Shown here: positions 9,334 through 18,404 of the stretch, one piece after another
Layout of the letters: every line of letters begins with the position of its first letter
Numbering within the stretch: the first letter of the stretch is position 1
Origin: an uncultured Aquimarina sp.
GTDB lineage: Bacteria; Bacteroidota; Bacteroidia; Flavobacteriales; Flavobacteriaceae
Length of the DNA: 64,000 nucleotides
Assembly: GCA_947498775.1 (NCBI GenBank)
Contig: CANMLL010000005.1
Span: 237,751 to 301,750, forward strand
Reading direction: 5' to 3'
Position numbers and translations under genes: made by a program
Notes under the pieces: generated by a model
Database searches by the model: none
The model's input: the letters and a program-made list of their open reading frames with translations, nothing else
Told to the model about the DNA's origin: nothing

Positions 9334-9519
9334 TATTATCTGATTTTATGAACATAAAATTAGTTATTCAGTTATTATTTTCCGATTTTCTAAATGATTA
9401 CAATTTTTTTTATCCGTTTTTATTTATATTTGTTCTGATAATCGGAATCTTTTATCTTAAAAAGTGAATTTTATTTCCAAAAAATGATAACTAAAGTGTT
9501 ATAAAAGCCCAATAATTCT
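9334..9519. promoter_or_regulatory. Divergent promoter region of the R-M-like operon with candidate operator repeats
   Basis: An AT-rich gap lies between the minus-strand operon and the plus-strand 98-residue gene. It contains CCGATT (9382-9387) and its inverse AATCGG (9440-9445), plus the related words TCTGATTTT near 9339 and TCCGATTTT (9381-9389). TATATTTG (9425-9432) fits the Bacteroidota -7 consensus TAnnTTTG for the plus strand, but no good -33 TTG sits at the usual distance. Control by the XRE protein is inferred. Confidence 0.4.
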
Positions 9520-9816
9520 ATGAAAAATGAACAATTAATCATTGATTTAATACAGCAAGACCTTAAACATAGTCAATTATTGTACGGTTTGGAAAGTATT
9601 GGTTTAGATGGATTGAGTATATATCATCTTGCTATTTTGGAGGTAATCTATCAACTAATGAATGTACCAAAAGAGAAGATAAATGATTATTTGGCAGAAA
9701 CATATGCTTCTTTTATGAATAGATCTATTGATTATGATATTACATCAGATGGACAATCTTTACAACCTTTAGCAAAAGAATGTTATAGTAGATTAAAATA
9801 TCTTATTGATTTGTAG
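9520..9816 (+). CDS. Small hypothetical protein divergent from the R-M-like operon
   Basis: This 98-residue, mostly helical, acidic protein has no signal peptide, membrane segment or recognised motif. Features include a Gln/Leu-rich start (IIDLIQQDLKHSQLL) and an aromatic C-terminal helix (CYSRLKYLIDL). It is transcribed away from the XRE gene and lies inside the same two flanking repeats, so it travels with the restriction-like module and may be an accessory or regulatory component. No function can be assigned. Confidence 0.65.
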   Translation: MKNEQLIIDLIQQDLKHSQLLYGLESIGLDGLSIYHLAILEVIYQLMNVPKEKINDYLAETYASFMNRSIDYDITSDGQSLQPLAKECYSRLKYLIDL

Positions 9817-9829
9817 GCATTAGGCTTAG

Positions 9830-11070
9830 GTGCTTTTGATTTAAACATTTTAGATAGTTGCCCATTCCACACACATTCCCCTACTCTCCTATCGTCGTTT
9901 CGGTAAATAAGTGTTCCATTACCTTTTTAAAAAGGAACTTTTCGTTAGAAAACTTTTATAATAAACTGTAGAAGTAATTAAACTTTGCTTTTGACCAAAG
10001 CAAAGTTACATAACGCAGAACATTATAGTACAAATGTATTTATTGAAGCAAATTGACGGATGCTTGCATTTTACATAATTGCAGATATAACAACACGCCA
10101 GTGTTTTATATCGACAGCAATTATGTAAAAGCCAATTTGCGAAACGTTAAGCTCATTAGTAGCTATAATGTAATACTATGTAAAATATCCCAGGATAATT
10201 CTATTTCATAGTGATCGTAGCTACTTGGGTCATTAAAATTATTTTGTGGCGTTTATGATTAAACTTCACGTTTGACATTTGTAGCTATAATTTACTCACG
10301 GCGATAATATTTTATTGGAGTTCATGATGTGCTACGCAGTTGCCGTTATGTAAAATTGCCGCGCCCAACCGCTTTATTGTTTTGTAAATAAAAATGCTTC
10401 CAGCCACAACATCTCGCAGTTTCATAAAATTCATCTACTAGATAAATTTTATTCTCTCGTCTCTACACACAATTTGCCATCGCTTGGCCACACCAAAACC
10501 TGTCTGCCGACAGGCAGGAAAGCAAAACTTTTAGGTGCATTATAAATCGCGTATTCGATAAAACATCCGTGATAAAAGTTTTTACGCCATTCTCGTGAAG
10601 CTCCTGCAAGAGTATAAAATTTAAGAAAAATAAATTTCTATACACTTGCTACCTGTACAGCTTTGATTTAGCCTTTTTAAATAATGCTTATCTTTTTTTC
10701 TTGATAAAAAAAGAAATCGACTTTAGGAGATTCACGAACTCCAATAAAATATAAACGCGTGAGCTAAACAAAAAAAATCAAGGCTGCACAAAACTTTGGA
10801 AACAATCACGGCGCAGTCGCTATATTTTAGAAAGCCTTCTAACTTATAAGATCATTTGGTATTAGAATCAATATGTATAGTTTTGATTAAACTTTTGTAC
10901 TAGACCTCTAAAATATTGACGCTCCTTTACCTATTGTTTATACCAAAGTTTTCTGAGGCCAGTTTTTTAATTTTTAGGTTCTATTTTACATAATGCTAAT
11001 AAACTAAACTCTTAGTTTATTAATTGTGTTTTCTATTGAATAATTAACTAATTCAGAATTTCTACAGCAA
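9830..11070 (+). repeat. Repeat block R2, right copy of the long direct repeat flanking the R-M island
   Basis: About 1.2 kb without a convincing gene. It begins with the 'CATTCCACACACATT' motif (about 9866), then a 'GTGTTCCATTACC' and 'TTCGTTAGAAAACTTTTA' segment, the 'AAAGCAAAG ... CATAACGC ... ACATTATAGTACAAATG' segment, and from about 10159 a copy of most of R1. Short R1 sections are missing or diverged near 10560-10910. It ends like R1 in TTTTACATAATG immediately before the next module. Confidence 0.85.
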
Positions 11071-11078
11071 CAATTATA

Positions 11079-13115
11079 TTAAACACTTTTTAAAGAACAA
11101 AAACTTATATAACTACTTGATGAATTGTTTGTTATCCTAACATCAAAAGAAGAAGCGTCAACCGCAACATTTTCAACCTCAACTTGAATATCTTCTGAAA
11201 CCGTATTGCCTAAAGCAGAACTACCCAAAGAATGACTAAACGTAATTGTTGCGCTCCCGCCTTCTCTTCTAATATAAAAAACAACTTCCCCAAATATAGT
11301 TCGTCCATTCAAAATGTTTCTTGCTTCAACCACTATCTTAAACGAATCCCTTGAAAAAGTTGACAAAGGTTTATAAACAATACTATCTATCGAAGAAGCT
11401 GAAGCATTAGTCGATACGCTGAATTTTTTCACATAAGTATCAACACCATCTGACTGCCTAAAACCAACATTCACAAAATCTTCAACCCCTATATTTCCTG
11501 TTATTTTTGCTTCTATCGGGGAATTAAACGCAGTGTATCCAGATGTTAAAGCCCCTGAAAAATCATTTCCACTCATTATCAATTTTCCAGCTTGTGAACC
11601 TAATAAAGCTACCGAAAAAAGAGGGCTTTCATTTCCGCCACTACCATCGTCATAACCAGTTGAGGTCATACACCCATTAATAACAACTTCACAATTAGAG
11701 CCTTCTATAAAGAAATGATTAGCATTGTTAGCTGTCAAAAACCTCCCTGAACGTCTTATTTTCACGCCAGAAACCAAAACACCTGCATTTGTTATTTTAA
11801 AACCATTTAAACCCGCCCTGTCAGTCACACCACCAATAACCATATTGCTAAAAGAACTGAAAAAATTCCAGTTATTGCCTAAATTCCACTCATTTTTAGT
11901 TCCCACAAATACATTATCATTTGCGCCAGTTTGACAGTCAATTCCAGTTACATCGTTCGCATTTATTTCTCCACCGTAAAAATGCGAATCAACCAAGTTA
12001 AAAACACCAGTATCATTATAAGCAGCTTGACAATTCCAAAATCTTGAATTATTTACAGTTAAACCACCTCCGAAACCTTTTCGAAACCTACACATCGACA
12101 CATCCCTAAAAACAAGAGAATTTCTTTTTCCGCCCCCCTCATTATTAGGAATCCCGTCACAAGACTTATCAACACCGTAAAAGTTAATATTTCTTACATT
12201 GTTTAACCCTTTAAAATCTATGCAATAACTTGCAGTCTGATCAAAAACAATACAACAAGAACCTTTCATATTAGCAAGACTAAAAGAAGAATAAACACGA
12301 TACCTTCCAAAACCTACCATTCCAAGACCAGAAGTTAAGTTAACACCGCCAACAACGAAATAAACGTCTTTTCTATTCAATCCAATGTCTTTTTTTGCAA
12401 CATTTATTGCTTTTTGAAAAGCTGAAGAATCATTGTTCACCCCATCACCAACAGCCCCAAACCATTCAGGAAAAACAACTTTGTTTAAAATTTTTCCAGA
12501 AACAACAACCGACTCAATGATATTTTCTTCTGGTTCAGCCTGAATGTAACAGTTGTTAAAATTAATATTTCCAGCATTTAAAATCTTACCTCCATCAAAT
12601 TTCAGAATACAACCTGAAGGAATCGTTACTGAACCTCCGCCTACATCAAAGTTGTATCTTATTTCTAGTATAGAATTTTCATAACCCGACGGAAAATTAT
12701 TGAAATCAAAATCTGACCTTATAATTCTATATCCTTTAAATCCAGGTGCAGAAATACGGTCTTTTAACCTCAACAACCCATCAACCTCCTCAATGTTTTC
12801 ATCATCAGGAAAGTTTTCAAAATTATTAATAACATTATCACCCGTATAATTATAAACACGGTTGTCAAAAGTTGCATCTTCTAAATAAAGCACTGGCAAT
12901 AACACTTCAATCACCAAAGCTTGCGAAGCATAAACCACGCCGTCAATTTGAAATTCGCTAAACACAGTGCTTGAAACAAGTTGCTGACGTGTATCATTAA
13001 CGTTATAAATTCCGATTGCCGAAACACCTTGCTTCAAAGGTTGGTAAATCTTTGCATATCTTGTTCCGTTAAGTTCAAAATACTTGTCGTCGATATTATT
13101 AATTATTACTGCCAT
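11079..13115 (-). CDS. Phage tail-spike-like protein with pectate-lyase-3 beta-helix
   Basis: The first ~90 residues of this 678-residue protein (ELNGTRYAKIYQPLKQG) form a compact domain with no signal peptide. After about residue 215 it reads FPEWFGAVGDGVNNDSSAFQ, the characteristic entry of Pectate_lyase_3 / tail-spike beta-helices. Many short beta/Asn-rich turns follow, then a C-terminal beta-rich domain. In phages such proteins are trimeric receptor-binding depolymerases. No capsid, tail or integrase gene is nearby, so it is an orphan from a prophage or a domesticated surface protein. The enzymatic residues cannot be identified. Confidence 0.75.
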   Translation of the reverse strand: MAVIINNIDDKYFELNGTRYAKIYQPLKQGVSAIGIYNVNDTRQQLVSSTVFSEFQIDGVVYASQALVIEVLLPVLYLEDATFDNRVYNYTGDNVINNFENFPDDENIEEVDGLLRLKDRISAPGFKGYRIIRSDFDFNNFPSGYENSILEIRYNFDVGGGSVTIPSGCILKFDGGKILNAGNINFNNCYIQAEPEENIIESVVVSGKILNKVVFPEWFGAVGDGVNNDSSAFQKAINVAKKDIGLNRKDVYFVVGGVNLTSGLGMVGFGRYRVYSSFSLANMKGSCCIVFDQTASYCIDFKGLNNVRNINFYGVDKSCDGIPNNEGGGKRNSLVFRDVSMCRFRKGFGGGLTVNNSRFWNCQAAYNDTGVFNLVDSHFYGGEINANDVTGIDCQTGANDNVFVGTKNEWNLGNNWNFFSSFSNMVIGGVTDRAGLNGFKITNAGVLVSGVKIRRSGRFLTANNANHFFIEGSNCEVVINGCMTSTGYDDGSGGNESPLFSVALLGSQAGKLIMSGNDFSGALTSGYTAFNSPIEAKITGNIGVEDFVNVGFRQSDGVDTYVKKFSVSTNASASSIDSIVYKPLSTFSRDSFKIVVEARNILNGRTIFGEVVFYIRREGGSATITFSHSLGSSALGNTVSEDIQVEVENVAVDASSFDVRITNNSSSSYISFCSLKSV

Positions 13116-13152
13116 TTTATATGTTTTTCAATTTTTTAAATTCAATTCCTAA

Positions 13153-13362
13153 TTATTCACATTTAGCCCGCATTATGCTAATGCATAATGCGGGTTTACC
13201 TGCATCATTAGCCCCATAAATTGAAGATAGTTTAAGAATATCGAAACCATTTATATCGTATTTATGATGATCCAGTGTCTTTAATCTATTGTTTGGAATG
13301 GTAGTAAATTCTTTTCTTTCTCCAAACGAAAATAGGTTTTCTATTACTAGTCTAATTAACAT
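13153..13362 (-). pseudogene. 5' remnant of an AAA-family ATPase (OLD/AAA_15 type) gene
   Basis: The frame begins MLIRLVIENLFSFGERKEF, the usual opening of AAA_15 / abortive-infection ATPases. It reaches YGANDAGKP, where the family has GANGAGKS: the Walker A motif has Gly->Asp and Ser->Pro changes. Only about 12 unrelated residues follow, and they are encoded across the hairpin at 13167-13194. Intact members are usually 350-450 residues, so this is a non-functional stub. The truncation falls where the tail-spike module begins. Confidence 0.75.
13167..13194. terminator. Strong palindrome at the truncation point of the AAA remnant
   Basis: CCCGCATTATGC and its perfect complement surround the 4-base loop TAAT, giving a 12-bp stem followed on the plus strand by TTT. 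It sits exactly where homology to the AAA ATPase ends. It could be a terminator or the footprint of a palindromic insertion. Confidence 0.55.
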
Positions 13363-13378
13363 AGCTAAACAATATTTA

Positions 13379-13438
13379 CGTGATTATTTCACGCAAATAT
13401 ATTAACAAATTATTACATCTTAATTGTGATAATTTCAC
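13379..13438. promoter_or_regulatory. Pair of operator-like inverted repeats upstream of the AAA remnant
   Basis: CGTGATTATTTCACG (13379-13393) and GTGATAATTTCAC (13426-13438) are two related dyads about 45 bp apart, placed just before the start codon of the broken ATPase. Such paired dyads are typical binding sites for a dimeric repressor. No cognate regulator gene remains beside them. Confidence 0.5.
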
Positions 13439-13449
13439 GTAAAATATGT

Positions 13450-13766
13450 TTTGAATTATATTATTCTTTAGTCTCGCACATTCATTCCACACACATTACA
13501 CTCCCCTCCTGCTACTTCGACTACGCTCAGCACAGGCTGGCTCACATAATAAGTGTTGCATTACATTTTTTAAAGAAGCTTTTCGTTAGAAAACTTTTAA
13601 AATAAACTGTAGAGATTAAAACTTTGCTTTTGACCAAAGCAAAGTGACATAACGCAAGTACATTATGATACAGATTGTAATTCATAATTTGCATTATATA
13701 AAATTGCTATTTAAACATTAATTTTTCTAGTTTTATTGTCTATTATTGATGTAGTTAAAAATCACT
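13450..13766 (+). repeat. Repeat block R3
   Basis: The block contains the 'CATTCCACACACATTACACTCCCCTCC' type opening, a 'TTCGTTAGAAAACTTTTAAAATAAACTGTAGA' segment, 'AAAGCAAAGTGACATAACGC' and 'ACATTATGATACAGATTGTAATTCATAATTTGCATTATATAAAATT'-like sequence, all shared with R2, R4, R5 and R7. The last ~90 bases, through the start codon of the following gene, match R7 at about 25965-26075. Confidence 0.75.
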
Positions 13767-14948
13767 ATGAAATTTCATCATTATCTTGTATTTATCTCCA
13801 CACTTGCGATTTTAAGATCTTTCACTACTTTTTTACACGAAATGGGGCACGCAATACCCGCATTATTATATACTAAAGAAGGAGTGACTATCTATATTGG
13901 TTCTTATGGTGATCCAAAGAAAAGCTTACGTTTTAGATTAGGAAGATTGGAGATTTTTTTTAAATACAATCCTTTACTTTGGGAGTATGGCTTATGTGTT
14001 CGTGAGCAAATAGATATTTCAATCAATAAAGGAATTGTAATTATACTTATGGGGCCATTGACCTCTTTGATTACTGGTTCATTTTGTCTTTATATAGGTT
14101 TATTCGGAAGTAATTCTGATAGTATTACATTCATTACAATGATGATTGCTATATCTTCTTTATTAGATTTCTATCATAATATTGTTCCAGACTCCGAGCC
14201 AATTACATTACATAGTGGTAAACAAGTTCATAATGATGGTCAACAAATAAAATTGTTACTTAAGTACCGCAACTTGCCAGAAGAATATGATAAATGCGTT
14301 GAATATTATAACAATCAGGAATTTGAAAAATCTGGAGCGCTTTTTGAAAAAATTATAAAATCAGGGATTAAACGTGACTTTGTTTATCGGTTAGCCATCT
14401 CATCATATTTGCAAATTAAAGATTATGACAAGGCTGATGTAATAAATAGAGATTTCTCAAAATGGCATAAGAGAAAATTCTCATCTAATGATTACTTTAA
14501 TTCTGGATTAATTAAATCATACAAAGGGAGTTTGGAAGAATGCATTAAAGATTACACCAAATCATTAAAATTAGACCTGAATAATATAAATTCTTTTAAT
14601 AATCGAGGGTATACTTATAATCTTTTAGGAAAATATGAAATCGCAATAGAAGATTTTAATAAAGCTATAGCACTTGATGAGAATTATGCGTATGCATTAA
14701 ACAATAGAGGTTTAGCAAAGATTAAGTTAGGTGATTTACAGGCAGGGCTTATAGATATTAAAAAATCTTTAGAATTAGATGATGAAAATTCTTATTGCTA
14801 TATGAATTTAGGGATATATTATTTTGATACTAAAAACTATAATAAAGCTTTGGAGAACTTCAATATAGCCTTAAAACTCGATAAAGACACGTATTTACTT
14901 ACTGAACATATTGAAAAGGCGAGACAGAAATTAAGCATTTTAGGGTAG
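13767..14948 (+). CDS. Membrane HExxH (M50-like) protease fused to TPR repeats
   Basis: This 393-residue protein has an N-terminal membrane domain with HEMGH at residues 24-28, inside the first hydrophobic segment as in site-2 (M50) proteases. Further membrane helices follow (IVIILMGPLTSLITG, and a stretch ending LLDFYHNIVPDSEP that could give the third metal ligand). From about residue 165 there are five or more TPR units, clearest in NNINSFNNRGYTYNLLGKY and its successors. It probably cleaves a membrane substrate presented by the TPRs. Its start codon lies within a repeat shared with R7, so the promoter and first codons belong to the repeat family. Confidence 0.75.
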   Translation: MKFHHYLVFISTLAILRSFTTFLHEMGHAIPALLYTKEGVTIYIGSYGDPKKSLRFRLGRLEIFFKYNPLLWEYGLCVREQIDISINKGIVIILMGPLTSLITGSFCLYIGLFGSNSDSITFITMMIAISSLLDFYHNIVPDSEPITLHSGKQVHNDGQQIKLLLKYRNLPEEYDKCVEYYNNQEFEKSGALFEKIIKSGIKRDFVYRLAISSYLQIKDYDKADVINRDFSKWHKRKFSSNDYFNSGLIKSYKGSLEECIKDYTKSLKLDLNNINSFNNRGYTYNLLGKYEIAIEDFNKAIALDENYAYALNNRGLAKIKLGDLQAGLIDIKKSLELDDENSYCYMNLGIYYFDTKNYNKALENFNIALKLDKDTYLLTEHIEKARQKLSILG

Positions 14949-15514
14949 TTACCCATTCCACACACATTCCCCTACTCTCCTATCGTCGAATGGGCAATAA
15001 GTGTTCCATTACCTTTTTTAAAGAAACATTTAGTTCACAAGGTGTTTATTGTTTTAGAGGAGTTCATGAATCTTCGATTTCGTTAGAAAACTTTTAAAAT
15101 GAGCTGTAGAAGTAATAAACGCCATCGCACCACCTCGCTCCTACTTCAAAAGGTCTACTAGACCTTCCTCATTCGGCCGTTCCTTAGCAAAGTGACATAA
15201 CGCAAGTACATTATAGTACAAATGTATTTATATAAGTACAACGGCGGATACCGCGTATTTGATATAATATCAGATATAACTACGCGCCAGCGTATTATAT
15301 CGATTACCAGCCGCACCATCTCGCAGATTTAATAAATTGATTCACAGGATCAATTTATTAAACTCGGGTAAAATATCCCAAGGTATGAATTCAATATTCG
15401 ATACTCTTGTTTGGAATACATCAATTCAGGTTGTAAATAGGTGTTTTTGTGTTTTTTTTCCAGAACCTGAATTCTTACGCTTTTTGTGATTAGTCTGAAT
15501 AAAAACTATTAATC
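14949..15514 (+). repeat. Repeat block R4 with covarying hairpin
   Basis: The block begins 8 bases after the protease stop codon with the 'CATTCCACACACATTCCCC' motif. It includes 'GTGTTCCATTACC', 'GAAAACTTTTAAAAT', 'AAAGTGACATAACGCAAGTACATTATAGTACAAATG', a CTCGCAG hairpin (stem TTTAATAAATTGAT 15328-15341 with perfect complement 15349-15362) and 'AAAATATCCCAAGG'. No gene is supported in it. Confidence 0.8.
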
Positions 15515-16042
15515 TTAAATGTTTTCCGCACTATTTTTAATTTGATCCCGGAAGTCTTTTATTTTCAGTAGCACTGTATCTGTATCTTCATTTAACGATG
15601 TTACATCTAGAAATACGGGTGTGCCATAACCCAAATCATCATTTTTAAGACTCCTTTTATATGTGGCCCCAAATCTTCTATTCACTCGAAGTTGTTCTAA
15701 ATATCGCACTTCATTTTTCACATCAATTAGTATTATATTTTTAAACTTAGTGTTTGTTCTGAAACCTATAATATCTTTCCATTCAATCAATCCATAACAA
15801 ACCCAGCTTATATTGTCAACTATTCCATCTTCATTTAACAATAGTCGGGGTAATGACTTTTTTTTGAGGTCAAAAAATCGTAATCCTGCCATAATACTCA
15901 CTAACGCCCCAATAGCGACTAACAAAGCAGTATTGTTAAATATTCCTATGATGGCTAGAATGATCCCGATCAGAAAAAATAGTAAGTTGCTATCAAACTT
16001 TCGCTTTATTTTTTCTTTACTGTGCGATATTTCAATCTCCAT
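15515..16042 (-). CDS. STM3941-like two-helix membrane protein
   Basis: This 175-residue protein has a charged N-terminus, two adjacent transmembrane helices (about 22-55), then a soluble beta-rich domain. Its pattern LLLNEDGIVDN-WGLIEWKDIIGF resembles the PH-like domain of the STM3941 family. Members are common in Bacteroidota, usually uncharacterised. It is the last of three consecutive minus-strand genes lying between repeat blocks R4 and R5. The role is unknown. Confidence 0.6.
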   Translation of the reverse strand: MEIEISHSKEKIKRKFDSNLLFFLIGIILAIIGIFNNTALLVAIGALVSIMAGLRFFDLKKKSLPRLLLNEDGIVDNISWVCYGLIEWKDIIGFRTNTKFKNIILIDVKNEVRYLEQLRVNRRFGATYKRSLKNDDLGYGTPVFLDVTSLNEDTDTVLLKIKDFRDQIKNSAENI

Positions 16043-16095
16043 ACATTATTATGTTGAATTTGTTTAAGTTCTTTGTAATCCTGTAATCCGAAAGT

Positions 16096-16782
16096 CTATT
16101 TATAATCCATAACAAACCTTTGTTTTATCCCATTATTGTTAATTACCCAAACGATAATGTAAGGGTCTAATCGATGGCCATTTTTTTGAAAAATAAAATA
16201 GGTTTGCTCAGTTTTATAGGTTACAAATTGAGTGTTACATTCATAAAGATCGGCTATCAAAATTTTTGGAACATTGATATCGACGTTATCTACTTTCATC
16301 TCAATACTGTCCACCATTGTTTTTGGGATTTCGCCATTTACTCCCCAGGGATATAATCCATTGATTGCCGTTACCCAGTTGTTTTGATAATCAATTATTT
16401 TGTTATCCTCATCAAAAGGGGCTGTTTTCATCATGAATTTTAAATCCTTCTTATTGTATACTTTCATTGAGTTAAGAGGTTGAATCCTGCTCCTATGAAT
16501 ATAACCTGTGAGATTGTCTAAAGCACCACATTCAATTGAAAAGGGGTTTTTGGGAATAGATATCATTATCCATTCCACACTTTGAGAATAATAGTCTTCT
16601 TGTTCAAACCAAAAAACTTCATTGGTTTTGAGCTTGTAAATGACTCTAGAGGTTGATTCGGGTTTATAGCGTACATTAGTAAAACCATCTTCATCTTTTA
16701 TAATGGCAACTTGGGCTATTACATTTAAATAGAAATAGCTGAATGCTATGAGTGTCAGTAAATACTTTGGTTTCGAGAACAT
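16096..16782 (-). CDS. Secreted SH3-domain protein
   Basis: This 228-residue protein has an N-terminal signal peptide (hydrophobic to about residue 23, ending NVIAQ). An SH3_3-like segment follows: VAIIKDEDGFTNVRYKPES and a later IYKLKTNEVFWFEQ, the bacterial SH3 pattern 'vNVRsgPs... i..l..Ge'. The rest is an uncharacterised beta-rich domain. It is likely periplasmic or surface-exposed; bacterial SH3 domains often bind peptidoglycan. It lies between two small membrane-protein genes in the same direction, but the substrate is unknown. Confidence 0.6.
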   Translation of the reverse strand: MFSKPKYLLTLIAFSYFYLNVIAQVAIIKDEDGFTNVRYKPESTSRVIYKLKTNEVFWFEQEDYYSQSVEWIMISIPKNPFSIECGALDNLTGYIHRSRIQPLNSMKVYNKKDLKFMMKTAPFDEDNKIIDYQNNWVTAINGLYPWGVNGEIPKTMVDSIEMKVDNVDINVPKILIADLYECNTQFVTYKTEQTYFIFQKNGHRLDPYIIVWVINNNGIKQRFVMDYK

Positions 16783-16820
16783 AGACGTTGTGGATGTTTT
16801 TATAATTTTTAACTATAAAA

Positions 16821-17147
16821 TCAATAAATGAATTGTTGAACTACACTGACAAATGATAATCGCCATGTAAAATGCAAACAAACATTTAACATTACCACAC
16901 CAGCTATTAGGATACTAATTACACATGTCTTTCTTGAGCGATTATTCAATAGCCCTGCTAGTAAAAAGCTACTAAATCCAATCCCAAAAACAATAATTAA
17001 CAGCGTTAAAAATACGGCAGGAATAAATCCCCCTAATCCGTCTGCACCACCATCCATACCATGAATAATAGGGTGAAAACTTAGCAAAAGGATTATCCAA
17101 ACAATAAAAAAGAAAATAATCGCAATCCTGTATTTTTTAAAATTCAT
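16821..17147 (-). CDS. Small polytopic membrane protein
   Basis: This 108-residue protein has about three hydrophobic helices (residues ~8-26, ~40-66, ~74-95) separated by short loops, one of them Gly/Asp-rich (HGMDGGADGLGG). No family is recognised. It is the first of three minus-strand genes between repeat blocks R4 and R5. Confidence 0.55.
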   Translation of the reverse strand: MNFKKYRIAIIFFFIVWIILLLSFHPIIHGMDGGADGLGGFIPAVFLTLLIIVFGIGFSSFLLAGLLNNRSRKTCVISILIAGVVMLNVCLHFTWRLSFVSVVQQFIY

Positions 17148-17309
17148 TTTTTATAAACATTCTGTTTCAATGTAAAACTAGGGATTATACATTTAAAAAC
17201 GTACCAACCTATAAATTGACACCTATAACGGCTTAATTTATGTACCGGTTTGGTTACAATTTAGTTACTTTGAAAAATCGACAGATATTATGTCAAAGCC
17301 AATTTGCGG

Positions 17310-17846
17310 TAAGTTTAGTTAATTAGTGGTTATAATGTAATTTTACGGGAATCCGTAATTAAGAAAAAAAAATAGAATAGATTCCCATTCCACACACATT
17401 ACACTCCCCTCCTGCCGTCAGCTCGTATAATAAGTATTCCATTACCTTTTTTAAAGGAACATTTAGTTCACAAAGTGTTTATTGTTTTAGAGGAGTTCAT
17501 GAAATGAATAATTTGCTTGCCAAATTAAAATTAGGCGAAGCCAATCTTCGATTTAGTTAGAAAACTTTTAAAATAAACTGTAGAGATAAAAAGTCAACGC
17601 ACCTCCTCGCCCACAATTTTAAAGATTCTCAATCTTTAAAATGATGTCGCACCAAAGCAAAGTGACCCTTCGGCAGGTGGTCATTGAGATGTCACACTGA
17701 GCCTGTCGAAGTGTTGCCGAAATACTCAGGGTAATACATAACGCAAGTACATTATGATACAAATAGTAGTCATAATAAGGCATTATATAAAATTGCTTTA
17801 AACTTTAAAAATTATTCTTTTATTGTATTAGGGTGTCCGTTATAAG
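17310..17846 (+). repeat. Repeat block R5, including a 12-bp hairpin and shared flavobacterial repeats
   Basis: The block has the 'CATTCCACACACATTACACTCCCCTCC' start (about 17386), 'GTATTCCATTACC', 'GAAAACTTTTAAAATAAACTGTAGAG' and a 12-bp stem (17616-17627 / 17631-17642). It also has the common dispersed motif TGAGCCTGTCGAAGTG near 17699, then 'CATAACGCAAGTACATTATGATACAAAT'. The sequence before it (17148-17310) shows nothing coding; a short dyad TTACGG-gaat-CCGTAA lies near 17343. Confidence 0.75.
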
Positions 17847-18137
17847 CTATAAATTCTTTTCATAATCCATGCTTTGGTTTAATACACGAACAATTAAAAT
17901 ATCAATATCTGTAGCCAAATAAAAAATAGTGTGAGATTTATAAGAAAATCGCTTTAATGATAGAATAAATTCTGAAGCATCACGTCCAAGATTGGTATTA
18001 TCGGCTAGTACTTGAAAGAGCGTATGCATTCCTAATAAGTATCCCTTGGATTGCATTAATCCAAATGTTTCAATGCCATATTCATACATTTTGGCAAGAT
18101 CCATTTCTGCCTTTCTTGATACTTTATAAACGCCCAT
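17847..18137 (-). CDS. parE: ParE-family toxin
   Basis: The 96-residue protein matches the RelE/ParE fold pattern: VSRKAEMDLAKMYEYGIETFG at the N-terminus, a central helix with GRDASEFILSLKRF, and the C-terminal strand pair YKSHTIFYLATDIDILIVRVL ending in a short basic tail. ParE toxins poison DNA gyrase; related RelE toxins cleave mRNA. Its start overlaps the antitoxin gene by 14 bp, the usual coupled arrangement. A deletion remnant of a second copy lies near 34557. Confidence 0.85.
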   Translation of the reverse strand: MGVYKVSRKAEMDLAKMYEYGIETFGLMQSKGYLLGMHTLFQVLADNTNLGRDASEFILSLKRFSYKSHTIFYLATDIDILIVRVLNQSMDYEKNL

Positions 18138-18384
18138 CTGCTCGCATACGTTCTTCGACTTCTTTCATAATATCTGGAACAGATTTATCACTAATACCAC
18201 TATCCATGCCCTCTGTTATAGCAGATTTAAGTGCCGAGAATTTTGCTTTTTTGGCTTGGTCCTGTCTTACTAAATCACGAAGATACTCACTATCATTTGT
18301 GAACTCTCCTGCCTTAATTTGAGACTTTATCCACTTATCTTGTTTCTCTGTAAATGTGATCGTTTTTCTAATTGTAGCCATCAT
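18124..18384 (-). CDS. parD: ParD-family (ribbon-helix-helix) antitoxin
   Basis: In this 86-residue protein the N-terminal MATIRKTITFTEKQDKWIKS forms the DNA-binding ribbon-helix-helix. It is followed by NDSEYLRDLVRQDQ, then a flexible acidic tail that would clamp the toxin. It probably autoregulates the operon and neutralises the ParE protein encoded directly downstream. Two adjacent Met codons are possible starts; either gives a complete antitoxin. Confidence 0.85.
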   Translation of the reverse strand: MMATIRKTITFTEKQDKWIKSQIKAGEFTNDSEYLRDLVRQDQAKKAKFSALKSAITEGMDSGISDKSVPDIMKEVEERMRADGRL

Positions 18385-18404
18385 TATATGTTTAAATAAT
18401 CATA

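Noticed and set aside
10463..10645. 60-residue minus-strand open frame
   Set aside because: It lies in repeat block R2 and has no conserved counterpart in R1; the content looks like translated repeat.
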